A model generated the notes under the pieces. That model saw only the letters and a list, made by a program, of their open reading frames with translations, ran no database searches and was not told the origin of the DNA. DNA of 49,151 nucleotides from assembly GCA_036374795.1 (NCBI GenBank), contig DASUTC010000159.1, positions 1 to 49,151 on the forward strand. The letters run 5' to 3'. Positions 42,919 through 49,151 of this stretch are shown here, piece after piece (the first letter of the stretch is position 1; the number at the start of each line of letters is the position of its first letter). The position numbers and the translations under genes are program-made. The DNA comes from Herpetosiphonaceae bacterium (GTDB taxonomy: Bacteria; Chloroflexota; Chloroflexia; Chloroflexales; Kallotenuaceae).

Positions 42919-43505
42919 AGCACGCCCTTGGTGCTCGGCACCTGGCCCTGAATCCGCTCGTCGATGCGCGTTGCGGCGTCGAGGGCGCGGGCAAAGGCTT
43001 TGAACAGGCCCTCTGCCTTGTGGTGATCATTGCGACCGTAGTGGACGCGCAGATGCGCCGTGATGCGCGCGTGGATCGCGATCGTCTCGAAGATGTGCCA
43101 GATCAGATCGGTGCTCAGGCCGCCCAGGCGGTCGGTGTGAAACTCGGCATCGACGACGGCGTAGGGTCGTCCGCTGATGTCGATCGCGGCAAAGCAGAGC
43201 GCCTCGTCCATCGGCACGAACGCATGCGCCGCGCGCACGATTCCGGCCTTGTCGCCGAGCGCCTGGCTGATCGCCTGGCCCAGGCAGATCGATACGTCCT
43301 CTGCGGTGTGATGCTCGTCGATGTGCAGATCCCCGACACACTGGACCGTGAGATCGAACTGGCCGTGCCTGGCAATATGCTCCAGCATGTGGTCGAAAAA
43401 GCCCACGCCGGTGCTGATCGTCGATTGGCCGCTGCCGTCGAGATTCAGCGTGAGCGTGATCTCCGTCTCTTTGGTCGTGCGCTCGATGGTCGCCGTCCGT
43501 GGCAT
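42915..43505 (-). CDS. hisB: Imidazoleglycerol-phosphate dehydratase
   Basis: 196 residues, the normal length of single-domain HisB. It dehydrates imidazoleglycerol phosphate in histidine synthesis. The metal-binding repeats are [16 protein letters not shown] and [17 protein letters not shown]; the start segment [24 protein letters not shown] and the [12 protein letters not shown] site are also intact. GGAG is six bases before the ATG. It lies 27 bp after hisN and overlaps cca. Confidence 0.96.
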   Translation of the reverse strand: MPRTATIERTTKETEITLTLNLDGSGQSTISTGVGFFDHMLEHIARHGQFDLTVQCVGDLHIDEHHTAEDVSICLGQAISQALGDKAGIVRAAHAFVPMDEALCFAAIDISGRPYAVVDAEFHTDRLGGLSTDLIWHIFETIAIHARITAHLRVHYGRNDHHKAEGLFKAFARALDAATRIDERIQGQVPSTKGVL

Positions 43506-43511
43506 GGAAGC

Positions 43512-43590
43512 TCCTCGGTTTTGAGTTCAAAGTCAAAGTTCAAGGTTATTCTCTGTTCTTTGTTCTTTGATCTTTGTTTTCTCGATAATC
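43512..43590 (+). repeat. Heptamer-repeat element overlapping the hisN 3' end
   Basis: Plus strand: TTTTGAGTTCAAAGTCAAAG, then TTCAAGG, then TTCTCTGTTCTTTGTTCTTTG, quoted here in pieces. The GTTCTTTG end runs into the hisN coding sequence and supplies its last codons. Confidence 0.75.
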
Positions 43591-44348
43591 TCCATCACCT
43601 CATCGAAGAGCAGCCCGTTGGTAGAGAGCGCGCTGCCGCCGTGGATCGTGGAGACGCCGCGCCAGTCGGTGAAGGTGCCGCCCGCCTCCTGAACGATCGG
43701 CAGGAGCGCGGCACAGTCCCACGAGTTCATGATCGGATCGAGCATCATCTCGGCGCGGCCCGTCGCCACCAGGATATGGCCGTAGCAATCGCCCCAGGTG
43801 CGCCCGAACTTGGTCCGCCGCTCGAGCTCGCGATAGGCCGCGCCGCGCCCGTGCTCGTCGAACGAGCGCGTATCCGACGCCAGCATCACCGCGTCGGCAA
43901 GCTGCGCAACGTTGCTGACCTGCGCCCGCCGCCCGTTGAGCGTACAGCCCTCGCCGCGCGCCGCCGCGATCATCTCGCCCAGCGCCGGGAGGAAGCACAC
44001 GCCGACGATCGGCTCGCCGTCGCGCTCCAGCCCCACGAGCACGCCGTAGAGCGGCACGCCCTGCACGAAAGACTTGGTGCCGTCGATCGGATCGAGAATC
44101 CAGCGGTAGCGCCCGCCCGGATTGGCCTCGCCGTACTCCTCGCCTAGGATGCCGTGATCGGGAAAGCGCGCCTCGATCATCGCCCGCAGCCGCTGCTCGG
44201 CCTGCCGGTCGGCGATCGTCACGGGCGTGAGATCGACCTTCGTCTCTGGCACAACCCCGGTGCCGAAGTAGGCCAGCGTGATCTTGCCGGCCTGCCAGGC
44301 CAACTCCTGGGCAAAATCCAGTAGTTGCCGGATCGGTTCGTCGCGCAT
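43533..44348 (-). CDS. hisN: Inositol-monophosphatase-family histidinol-phosphatase
   Basis: 271 residues from the ATG at 44348 (GAGG five bases upstream). The IMPase fold is clear: GEEYGEANPGGRYRWILDPIDGTKSFVQG (metal site, in two quoted parts), then FGRTWGDCYGHI and MNSWDCAALLPIVQEAGG. HisN removes phosphate from histidinol phosphate. The position between hisC and hisB supports that substrate over inositol phosphates. The last 15 residues, KTKIKEQRTENNLEL, come from a heptamer-repeat element and do not look like family sequence. Confidence 0.9.
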   Translation of the reverse strand: MRDEPIRQLLDFAQELAWQAGKITLAYFGTGVVPETKVDLTPVTIADRQAEQRLRAMIEARFPDHGILGEEYGEANPGGRYRWILDPIDGTKSFVQGVPLYGVLVGLERDGEPIVGVCFLPALGEMIAAARGEGCTLNGRRAQVSNVAQLADAVMLASDTRSFDEHGRGAAYRELERRTKFGRTWGDCYGHILVATGRAEMMLDPIMNSWDCAALLPIVQEAGGTFTDWRGVSTIHGGSALSTNGLLFDEVMEIIEKTKIKEQRTENNLEL

Positions 44349-44351
44349 GAT

Positions 44352-44484
44352 AACCTCGGAACACAACAAAGAACAACAGAACAAAGAACAAAGAGCAAAC
44401 GGAGCACAGAGAACTAAGAACCAAGCACCGAGAACCGAGAATCAAGAGCAGGAGACTCGAAACTTGAAACCTGGAACTCGAGAC
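44352..44484 (-). repeat. Heptamer-repeat element between hisC and hisN
   Basis: Starts at the hisC stop. Plus strand: AACAAAGAACAACAGAAC at the hisN side, AGAACTAAGAACCAAG in the middle, and ACTCGAAACTTGAAACC at the hisC side, i.e. inverted orientation. In mRNA sense the TTTCAAG units come first, then TTCTTTG units leading into the hisN ribosome site. Confidence 0.85.
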
Positions 44485-44485
44485 G

Positions 44486-45568
44486 CTACTGCCCACGCAG
44501 CGCCGCCAGCAGCCGATCGTTCTGGGCTGGCGTGCCGATGCTGACGCGCACACAGTCGCTCAGGCCGGGCTTGTTGTAGTGGCGGATCAGGATGCCGCGC
44601 TGCTCCAGCGCCGCCTTCAGCTCTTTGCCGCGTCCGTCGTGGAGGCGGATCAGGATGAAGTTGGCCTGCGATGGGTAGGGCCGCAGCCCGGCGATCATCT
44701 GAAGCTCGCCAAAGACGCGCTCCCGCTCGGCGACGATACGCCGCACGTTGTCCATCAGGTAGGGCAGATCGTCGAGCGAGGCGATGGCGGCGGCGTTGGC
44801 AGCCATGTTGATGTTGTAGGGCGGCTTGATCTTCCATAGGTGCTGGATGATCGGCTCCGGGATCAGCCCGTAGCCGATGCGCAGGCCAGCCAGCCCGGCC
44901 CACTTCGAGAAGGTGCGCAGCACGATCAGGTTGGGCACGGTGCCGACCAGATCCGCGACGCTCGCGCCGCTAAATTCGGCGTATGCCTCGTCGATCACGA
45001 TCACGGCGGGCAGCTCCAGCAGCCGCTCGACAGCGGCGCGCGGCAAGATGCTGCCGTCGGGGTTGTTGGGCGAGGGCAAAAAGACCAGCTTGGCGCGCTC
45101 AGCCTGCACGGCCTCTGCAATGCGCTCTACATCGACGTTCCAGTGCCCGTCGCGCGGCACCTGCACGATGCGCCCTCCGACGACGCCGGTATTGAAGCTG
45201 TACATGCCGAAGGTCGGCGGCGCTTCGACGACGGCATCGCCCGGCGCGAGGAACAGGCGCATCAGCAGATCGATGATCTCATCGGAGCCGTTGCCGCACA
45301 GAATGCGCGACTCGGGCTGTCCCGTGTAGCGCGCCAGGGCGCGGCGCAGCGGCAGTTGATCGGGATCGGGGTAGATGGCATAGTACGGGTAGGCGGCGAT
45401 AGCTTCCACGGCGCGCGGCGACGGGCCGTAGGGGTTTTCGTTGGCGTCGAGCTTGACGATCTGGTCTGCGGGTAAGCCCAGGCGCTCGCTGAGCGCTTCA
45501 AACGGCACGATCGGCGTGTACGGCTCCAGCGCGGCCAGATCCGGGCGGATAAGCGATGCAATGTCCAT
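44486..45568 (-). CDS. hisC: Histidinol-phosphate aminotransferase
   Basis: 360 residues. PLP enzyme that transfers the amino group from glutamate to imidazole acetol phosphate. Seen: [45 protein letters not shown] and [15 protein letters not shown] with the PLP lysine. Transcription probably begins at the ATG because a perfect extended -10 lies seven bases upstream and no Shine-Dalgarno site exists. It is the first gene of a minus-strand group hisC-hisN-hisB-cca. Confidence 0.96.
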   Translation of the reverse strand: MDIASLIRPDLAALEPYTPIVPFEALSERLGLPADQIVKLDANENPYGPSPRAVEAIAAYPYYAIYPDPDQLPLRRALARYTGQPESRILCGNGSDEIIDLLMRLFLAPGDAVVEAPPTFGMYSFNTGVVGGRIVQVPRDGHWNVDVERIAEAVQAERAKLVFLPSPNNPDGSILPRAAVERLLELPAVIVIDEAYAEFSGASVADLVGTVPNLIVLRTFSKWAGLAGLRIGYGLIPEPIIQHLWKIKPPYNINMAANAAAIASLDDLPYLMDNVRRIVAERERVFGELQMIAGLRPYPSQANFILIRLHDGRGKELKAALEQRGILIRHYNKPGLSDCVRVSIGTPAQNDRLLAALRGQ

Positions 45569-45575
45569 GCGCTCG

Positions 45576-45581
45576 ATTATA
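45576..45581 (-). promoter_or_regulatory. Extended -10 promoter of hisC, leaderless geometry
   Basis: TGC-TATAAT on the minus strand, seven bases before the ATG at 45568. Its -35 zone falls in the GGTTCTTTGTTCTC of a heptamer element (TTTGTT at spacing 16). Confidence 0.65.
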
Positions 45582-45591
45582 GCATGGGGAG

Positions 45592-45640
45592 CGAGAGAAC
45601 AAAGAACCGAGCACTGCCCGCGCCGTGCCCGGTTCTTTAG
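45592..45640. repeat. Short heptamer-repeat element upstream of hisC
   Basis: Plus strand: GAGAACAAAGAACCGAGCAC, then GGTTCTTTAG. It is the only copy not directly after a stop codon and overlaps the hisC -35 region. Confidence 0.55.
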
Positions 45641-45697
45641 TCGCCGCGCTCGTCCGATCGGATGGGTCCGGCTGTGTCGATCGGGCTGATCCGCCCT

Positions 45698-46279
45698 CTA
45701 TGTCGGCCGCCTGTACAGCCGCATGCCCAGTAGCGTCAGCGCGCCCAGCACGACGAGCACGCCCGCTGCGATGGCACCAAGAACGAACCGCTGGCTCGGC
45801 GCTGCCTCAGCGCTCGGCGGCGCTGCGCCCTCTGGCTCGCCCGCCGGGGGCGTGCCCTGGCCGAGCGCGGCCAGATCGTCTTGCGCGTCTGCCAGCAGGC
45901 TGGTGCGGCTGCACAGGCTAACCGATAGCTGCCCGTCGATGGTTTGGGCATAGACCAGATACTCGCCGCCGTTCTGGAACGTGAAGCCGCAGCTTGCGCT
46001 ATCCCGCGCTGTCTGCACGATCACGCTGCGGGGCACCTGGCCTTTCCAGACCTGATCGACCTGAAAGGCGACGTTGACCGGATCTGCGCTGCTGACGGCT
46101 GGGCCTTGCGGTGCCGTCTGCTGCGCCACCGTTCCCGTAAAGACGGCGCTGGCAAGGCCCAGCTCTTGCTGCGGCGGTCCAGGCATCATGCAGGAGCAGG
46201 CAAAGACGCACGGCGCGTCGATCAGCGCTACGCCGAGCGCAATTACCATGACGAGTCCAATGATCCAATTTCGAGACAT
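45698..46279 (-). CDS. Netrin/TIMP-like exported membrane protein
   Basis: 193 residues from the ATG at 46279; GGAGG stands nine bases before it, and it would directly abut the earlier ATG at 46288. Signal peptide to about residue 27, then ACSCMMPGPPQQE. The cysteines after the signal and SCGFTFQNGGEYLVYA, LCSRTSLL are the netrin (NTR)/TIMP-like pattern of beta-barrel proteins. A Pro/Ala/Glu spacer leads to a C-terminal helix (VLGAIAAGVLVVLGALTLLG) and RLYRR, so the domain is held outside the membrane. Function in bacteria is unknown; protease inhibition is only an analogy. Confidence 0.75.
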   Translation of the reverse strand: MSRNWIIGLVMVIALGVALIDAPCVFACSCMMPGPPQQELGLASAVFTGTVAQQTAPQGPAVSSADPVNVAFQVDQVWKGQVPRSVIVQTARDSASCGFTFQNGGEYLVYAQTIDGQLSVSLCSRTSLLADAQDDLAALGQGTPPAGEPEGAAPPSAEAAPSQRFVLGAIAAGVLVVLGALTLLGMRLYRRPT

Positions 46280-46289
46280 GCTGTGCATC

Positions 46290-46430
46290 CTCCGAGTGCC
46301 AAGTTCAAAGTTTCGAGTTCAAAGTTGAATCACGTCCCTTTGTTCTTTGTTCTTTGTTCGTTGCTTGTTGACGTGTTCCCTTGTTCCTTTGTTCCTTTGT
46401 TCACTTGTTCTCTCGCCCTTTGTTCTTTAC
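46290..46430 (+). repeat. Heptamer-repeat element after the UlaG-like gene
   Basis: Plus strand: CAAAGTTTCGAGTTCAAAG at 46307-46325, then GTTCTTTGTTCTTTGTTCG, GTTCCCTTGTTCC, two TTTGTTCC units and a final TTTGTTCTTTAC that contains the stop codon of the minus-strand gene. Confidence 0.85.
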
Positions 46431-47260
46431 TTCACATACAGATACAGCTCGCCGGGCTGTAAGAGATGGCAGCGCTGCCACGGAAAGCGGCGATCGAGAT
46501 CGTCCCACAGCTCAGCCGGATTGAGCCGGTTGGTGGCAAAGAGATCGTTGTGCATGCCGATCAGCACCTCGGCCCCGATGTCGTGCGCAAACTGAGTCGC
46601 CTCGCGTGGCAGGACGTTGCCGAGGATGTCCTGCCGCTCCCTGAGATAGTCGCGCCCATTGATCGGCAGCAGCGCCACATCGACCGACAGGCCATCGAGC
46701 GCCTGATACAGCGCCGGTACGAGCAGCGTATCGCCGGTGTGCAGCAGCGTGATGTCGCCCCAGGCGAGCAGAAAGCCCATCCAGCGCGAATAACCCTCGT
46801 CGTCGATCGTCAGATCGTAGTGGGCGGCGGGCAGCGCGCGATACCGCAGATCCTTGATCGTATAGTCCGCGCCAAGCTGCGGCACGTGAATGCGCTCACC
46901 GGCAATGCCCGCGTCGGCGAGCAGCGTCTTGCTCTGCGGCGAGACAACCACCTGAGCAGCGGGCGACGCGGCCAGCAGCGGCTTGAGCGTCTCCACATCG
47001 GTATGATCGGGATGCTCGTGGGTACACAGCACCAGATCGACGCCGCGCAGCATGTCGGACTCCAGCGGCGGCGGGAATCGCCGCTCAGGCCCGCCCATCG
47101 CGCGGATCGCGTCCGAGAGGTAGGGATCGATCACCGCCAGCGTCGTGCCGCTCTTGACCACAAAGCCGGATTGTCCAAGCGCCCACAGCGCGACCATGCC
47201 CTGCGGCACCGCCAACTGCTCGATCTGCGCCGCCAGCGCCGCGCCCGTGCGGATCGTCAT
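46427..47260 (-). CDS. UlaG-like metallo-beta-lactamase-fold hydrolase
   Basis: 277 residues from the ATG at 47260 with GGAGGGAG upstream; the longer frame to 47323 has no family sequence. MBL fold of the L-ascorbate-6-phosphate lactonase group: GQSGFVVKSGTTLAVIDPYLSD, VLCTHEHPDHTDVE (metal ligands), LPAAHYD, LLHTGDTLLVPAL and GAEVLIGMHNDLF. The substrate is not shown; no ula transport genes are near, so a lactone or phosphodiester hydrolase of unknown role is the safe call. Cytoplasmic. Confidence 0.88.
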   Translation of the reverse strand: MTIRTGAALAAQIEQLAVPQGMVALWALGQSGFVVKSGTTLAVIDPYLSDAIRAMGGPERRFPPPLESDMLRGVDLVLCTHEHPDHTDVETLKPLLAASPAAQVVVSPQSKTLLADAGIAGERIHVPQLGADYTIKDLRYRALPAAHYDLTIDDEGYSRWMGFLLAWGDITLLHTGDTLLVPALYQALDGLSVDVALLPINGRDYLRERQDILGNVLPREATQFAHDIGAEVLIGMHNDLFATNRLNPAELWDDLDRRFPWQRCHLLQPGELYLYVK

Positions 47261-47430
47261 AGCTGCTCCCTCCTTGTGCCTCGTGTGGAGTATAGCCGCA
47301 CGCTGCGGCAGCGGCAAGCGCACGCCGATCGTGGGTTGAGTCGGGGGAGGGAGCAGACAGCGGAGAGGCGGAGCCGCCGCCTCCGCTCACCGGATGAGGT
47401 TGGTAAACGGAGGCCGCTGGATAGGCATCG
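47261..47430. other. Intergenic region between the CotH and UlaG-like genes
   Basis: 170 bases with the GGAGGGAG ribosome site of the UlaG-like gene. I see no clear promoter and no terminator with a T-run. Confidence 0.4.
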
Positions 47431-49151
47431 TTATTTGGCGATGATCGGAATCAGCGCCCGACGCGGCAGGTTGATCGGCAGATGGCCGTTGGCCGCGCCC
47501 GGTGTGCCGCCGCTGCCGATCGAGGCTCGCCAGCTCGTCGCCGCGCTGTTGTCGGCGTTGGGATTGAGCAGGCTGAGCGACTTGCCGCTGCCGTTCGGCT
47601 CTGTCGGCCAGGGAGCCGTGATCTGATAGTCGACGAAGTCGATCGGCGTGCCGAGCGCGTCGATCAGCTCAAGCGCCTCGCCCTCGTTCGACAAATTGCC
47701 CCGGTAGTCGCCAAAGGGCGCAGCGCTATAGCGCGCCTGGAAGCTGCCGCGCTCGCTCGCCAGCACAAGGTATTGCCCCGGCGCGATCGTCGTGCTCGGC
47801 GGGAAGTGAAAGCTGATGCCGCGCGAGAACGAGACATTATCCAGCCGCAGCGGAATGCCGCCTTTGTTGTGCAGCTCGATAAACTCGTAGTCGTCGGGGT
47901 CCAGGCCAGCGGGCGACGACGGCGCGACCGGGCTGTAGTGGATCTCGTTGATCACCAGATTCTCAAAGGGCTGTGGCGGGTAGAACGTATACGCTGCGAG
48001 AGGACTCCACGCGCTGCCGTTGAGCACGCGCGCGCGCACCGTCATCACGCGGCTGATCGCCACGTTGACCGAGTCGGCACCGTTGAGCGCGCCCGGCGCG
48101 ACCGCCCCAAACTCTGCCCGTGGATCGCTGCCGTCGATGGTGTAGTAGATCGTGCCAGCGCCGCCGTTAGGCCCGTTCGAGAGATTGAGCGTCGTGTTGG
48201 CGGGCACCGCGCCGCCGGTCTGCGAGAACGCGGGCGGCTTGAGCGTGGTCTGATACCAGCCGTTGGCGACGTACTGGCCTACCAGGGTATTGCTGCGATT
48301 GGGACAGTAGCTTGCGATCTTCTGGCTGCGCACGTCGACCCAGGTCTTTTGCTCGCCGTCGACGACCGCATTCGCCGGATCGGTGTAGCTGTTGGGCAGG
48401 TCGCGGCTGTGGAGATAGGCCGGAAAGCCCTTGGGCGCTTCGTTGGTCGGCGGGTACTTATCGCGCATGTAGTCGCCCCAGCGCGCGGACTCGCCGATCA
48501 CGGCTTGGTCGACGATACTGGCGAGCTGGATATAGAGCGCTGTGCAGTTGGCGGGCGTGAGCTTGCCCGTGGGATCGACAACGTGCTTGAAAAGCCGGTC
48601 GGCCAGCAGTTGCCGAAACTCGGCGTTGGTCGTCAGGCGCAGGAAGACATGCACGGGCGCATCGGGCGGACCCTTGAGGTCTTGCATCAGCGTCGTGTTC
48701 TCCTCGACCTTGTTCAGGCCGCTATCGTTGTCCCAGGGCATGAACTTCAAGCGGGTGTCCGGCCCGGTGCGCTGCCGGTAGGCGTTCCAGTTATGATGCG
48801 GCCAGTCGGTCTTGGCGATATAGTGGACGTGGACGAAATAATCCGCGAGATTCGCCAGATCGACCTTCGTTTTAAGCGTCTGATACTGCGCGTTGCTGAT
48901 CGGAGCGCTGCCTGAGACGAGCGACAGCACCTCGTTCCAGGCGTCGACGGTGCCCGCGTCGGCGACGGGAATATCATCCAGGTCCTCGTCGGCCTCGATC
49001 ACATCGTAGTCCGTCTCCCTCAGGCCGAGATACGCCTGGAGAAACTTCTCGTCGATGCGCTCGGTGACATTGTACAGGCCCCAGTAGAGGCCATTGAGAT
49101 AGACATGTACGTAGGTGCCGTGCGGCGCGAGATGGCCCATCTGGAGCCAGA
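47431..49151 (-). CDS. CotH-kinase / lamin-tail surface protein, 3' part
   Basis: About 572 C-terminal residues; the frame stays open to the window edge (codons before the first Met read W-L-Q), so the gene starts outside. CotH domain: THVHVYLNG-like segment read here as TYVHVYLNGLYWGLYNVTER, then MPWDNDSGLNKVEEN with the Asp pair of CotH kinases. A chitobiase-C-like domain follows (GTIYYTIDGSDPR), then a lamin-tail domain (NLVINEIHYSPVAPSS, YEFIELHNKGG, GQYLVLASERGSF). CotH-type proteins phosphorylate proteins outside the cell in spore coats; many occur in non-spore-formers. The end LPRRALIPIIAK has no anchor. It shares lamin-tail design with the 8.5-11 kb gene. Confidence 0.88.
   Translation of the reverse strand, partial: WLQMGHLAPHGTYVHVYLNGLYWGLYNVTERIDEKFLQAYLGLRETDYDVIEADEDLDDIPVADAGTVDAWNEVLSLVSGSAPISNAQYQTLKTKVDLANLADYFVHVHYIAKTDWPHHNWNAYRQRTGPDTRLKFMPWDNDSGLNKVEENTTLMQDLKGPPDAPVHVFLRLTTNAEFRQLLADRLFKHVVDPTGKLTPANCTALYIQLASIVDQAVIGESARWGDYMRDKYPPTNEAPKGFPAYLHSRDLPNSYTDPANAVVDGEQKTWVDVRSQKIASYCPNRSNTLVGQYVANGWYQTTLKPPAFSQTGGAVPANTTLNLSNGPNGGAGTIYYTIDGSDPRAEFGAVAPGALNGADSVNVAISRVMTVRARVLNGSAWSPLAAYTFYPPQPFENLVINEIHYSPVAPSSPAGLDPDDYEFIELHNKGGIPLRLDNVSFSRGISFHFPPSTTIAPGQYLVLASERGSFQARYSAAPFGDYRGNLSNEGEALELIDALGTPIDFVDYQITAPWPTEPNGSGKSLSLLNPNADNSAATSWRASIGSGGTPGAANGHLPINLPRRALIPIIAK

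Overview
This is a GC-rich window from a bacterium, most likely a member of the Chloroflexota, class Chloroflexia. I base this on the gene mix (poly-HAMP sensor kinase, lamin-tail and CotH surface proteins with Thr-Pro linkers, netrin-like protein, IMPase-type HisN, PPi-type phosphofructokinase) and on the style of the intergenic repeats. The genus cannot be fixed from the sequence. Most genes are on the minus strand. Plus-strand genes are recJ and pfkA (13.4-16.5 kb) and a block from a MrfA-like helicase to msrA (34.0-39.3 kb). I saw no rRNA, tRNA, CRISPR array, phage or transposase gene.

Layout. 1-1067: 5' part of a poly-HAMP sensor kinase, cut by the window edge. 1.3-5.4 kb: proline genes proA and proB and an L-arabinokinase-type GHMP kinase. 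5.6-11.9 kb: exported Cu/Zn superoxide dismutase with an LPDTG sorting signal, a linalool dehydratase/isomerase-domain protein overlapping a CcdA-like thiol transporter, a large lamin-tail surface protein and a DHFR-family reductase. 12-16.5 kb: alpha/beta hydrolase, recJ, pyrophosphate-type pfkA. 16.6-20.9 kb: miaB-CPBP protease-TPR operon with an intrinsic terminator, and an SGNH hydrolase. 21-23.5 kb: PAS-PAS-GAF hybrid-sensing histidine kinase. 24-32 kb: a formate dehydrogenase operon (fdhA-fdhB-nrfD-small lipoprotein-unknown-fdhE) preceded by a LiaS/NarX-like histidine kinase. 32-39.3 kb: WecG/TagA glycosyltransferase, lipoproteins, a winged-helix protein divergent from a MrfA/Hrq1 helicase, a small membrane protein and msrA. 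39.4-45.6 kb: hisC-hisN-hisB-cca, LON-domain protein, DUF503 and a magnesium-chelatase-like ATPase. 45.7-49.15 kb: netrin-like protein, UlaG-like metallo-hydrolase and the 3' part of a CotH/lamin-tail protein.

The strongest single result is that the formate dehydrogenase catalytic subunit is a selenoprotein. Two adjacent open frames are one 1095-residue gene read through an in-frame UGA at codon 209. A SECIS hairpin follows it with the GGUCU loop and unpaired U17 in the same register as E. coli fdhF. The operon has a near-consensus promoter whose -10 is covered by a 15-bp palindrome.

The second result is a family of directional, two-part heptamer-repeat elements. One end has TTTCAAG-like units and the other GTTCTTTG-like units. 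They occur at ten places, nine of them starting within about 15 nt of a stop codon, and one has become the C-terminus of HisN. Further points are leaderless-type promoters at three genes, operator-like dyads next to a winged-helix gene and a DHFR-family gene, and near-identical 276-bp repeats in the poly-HAMP gene.
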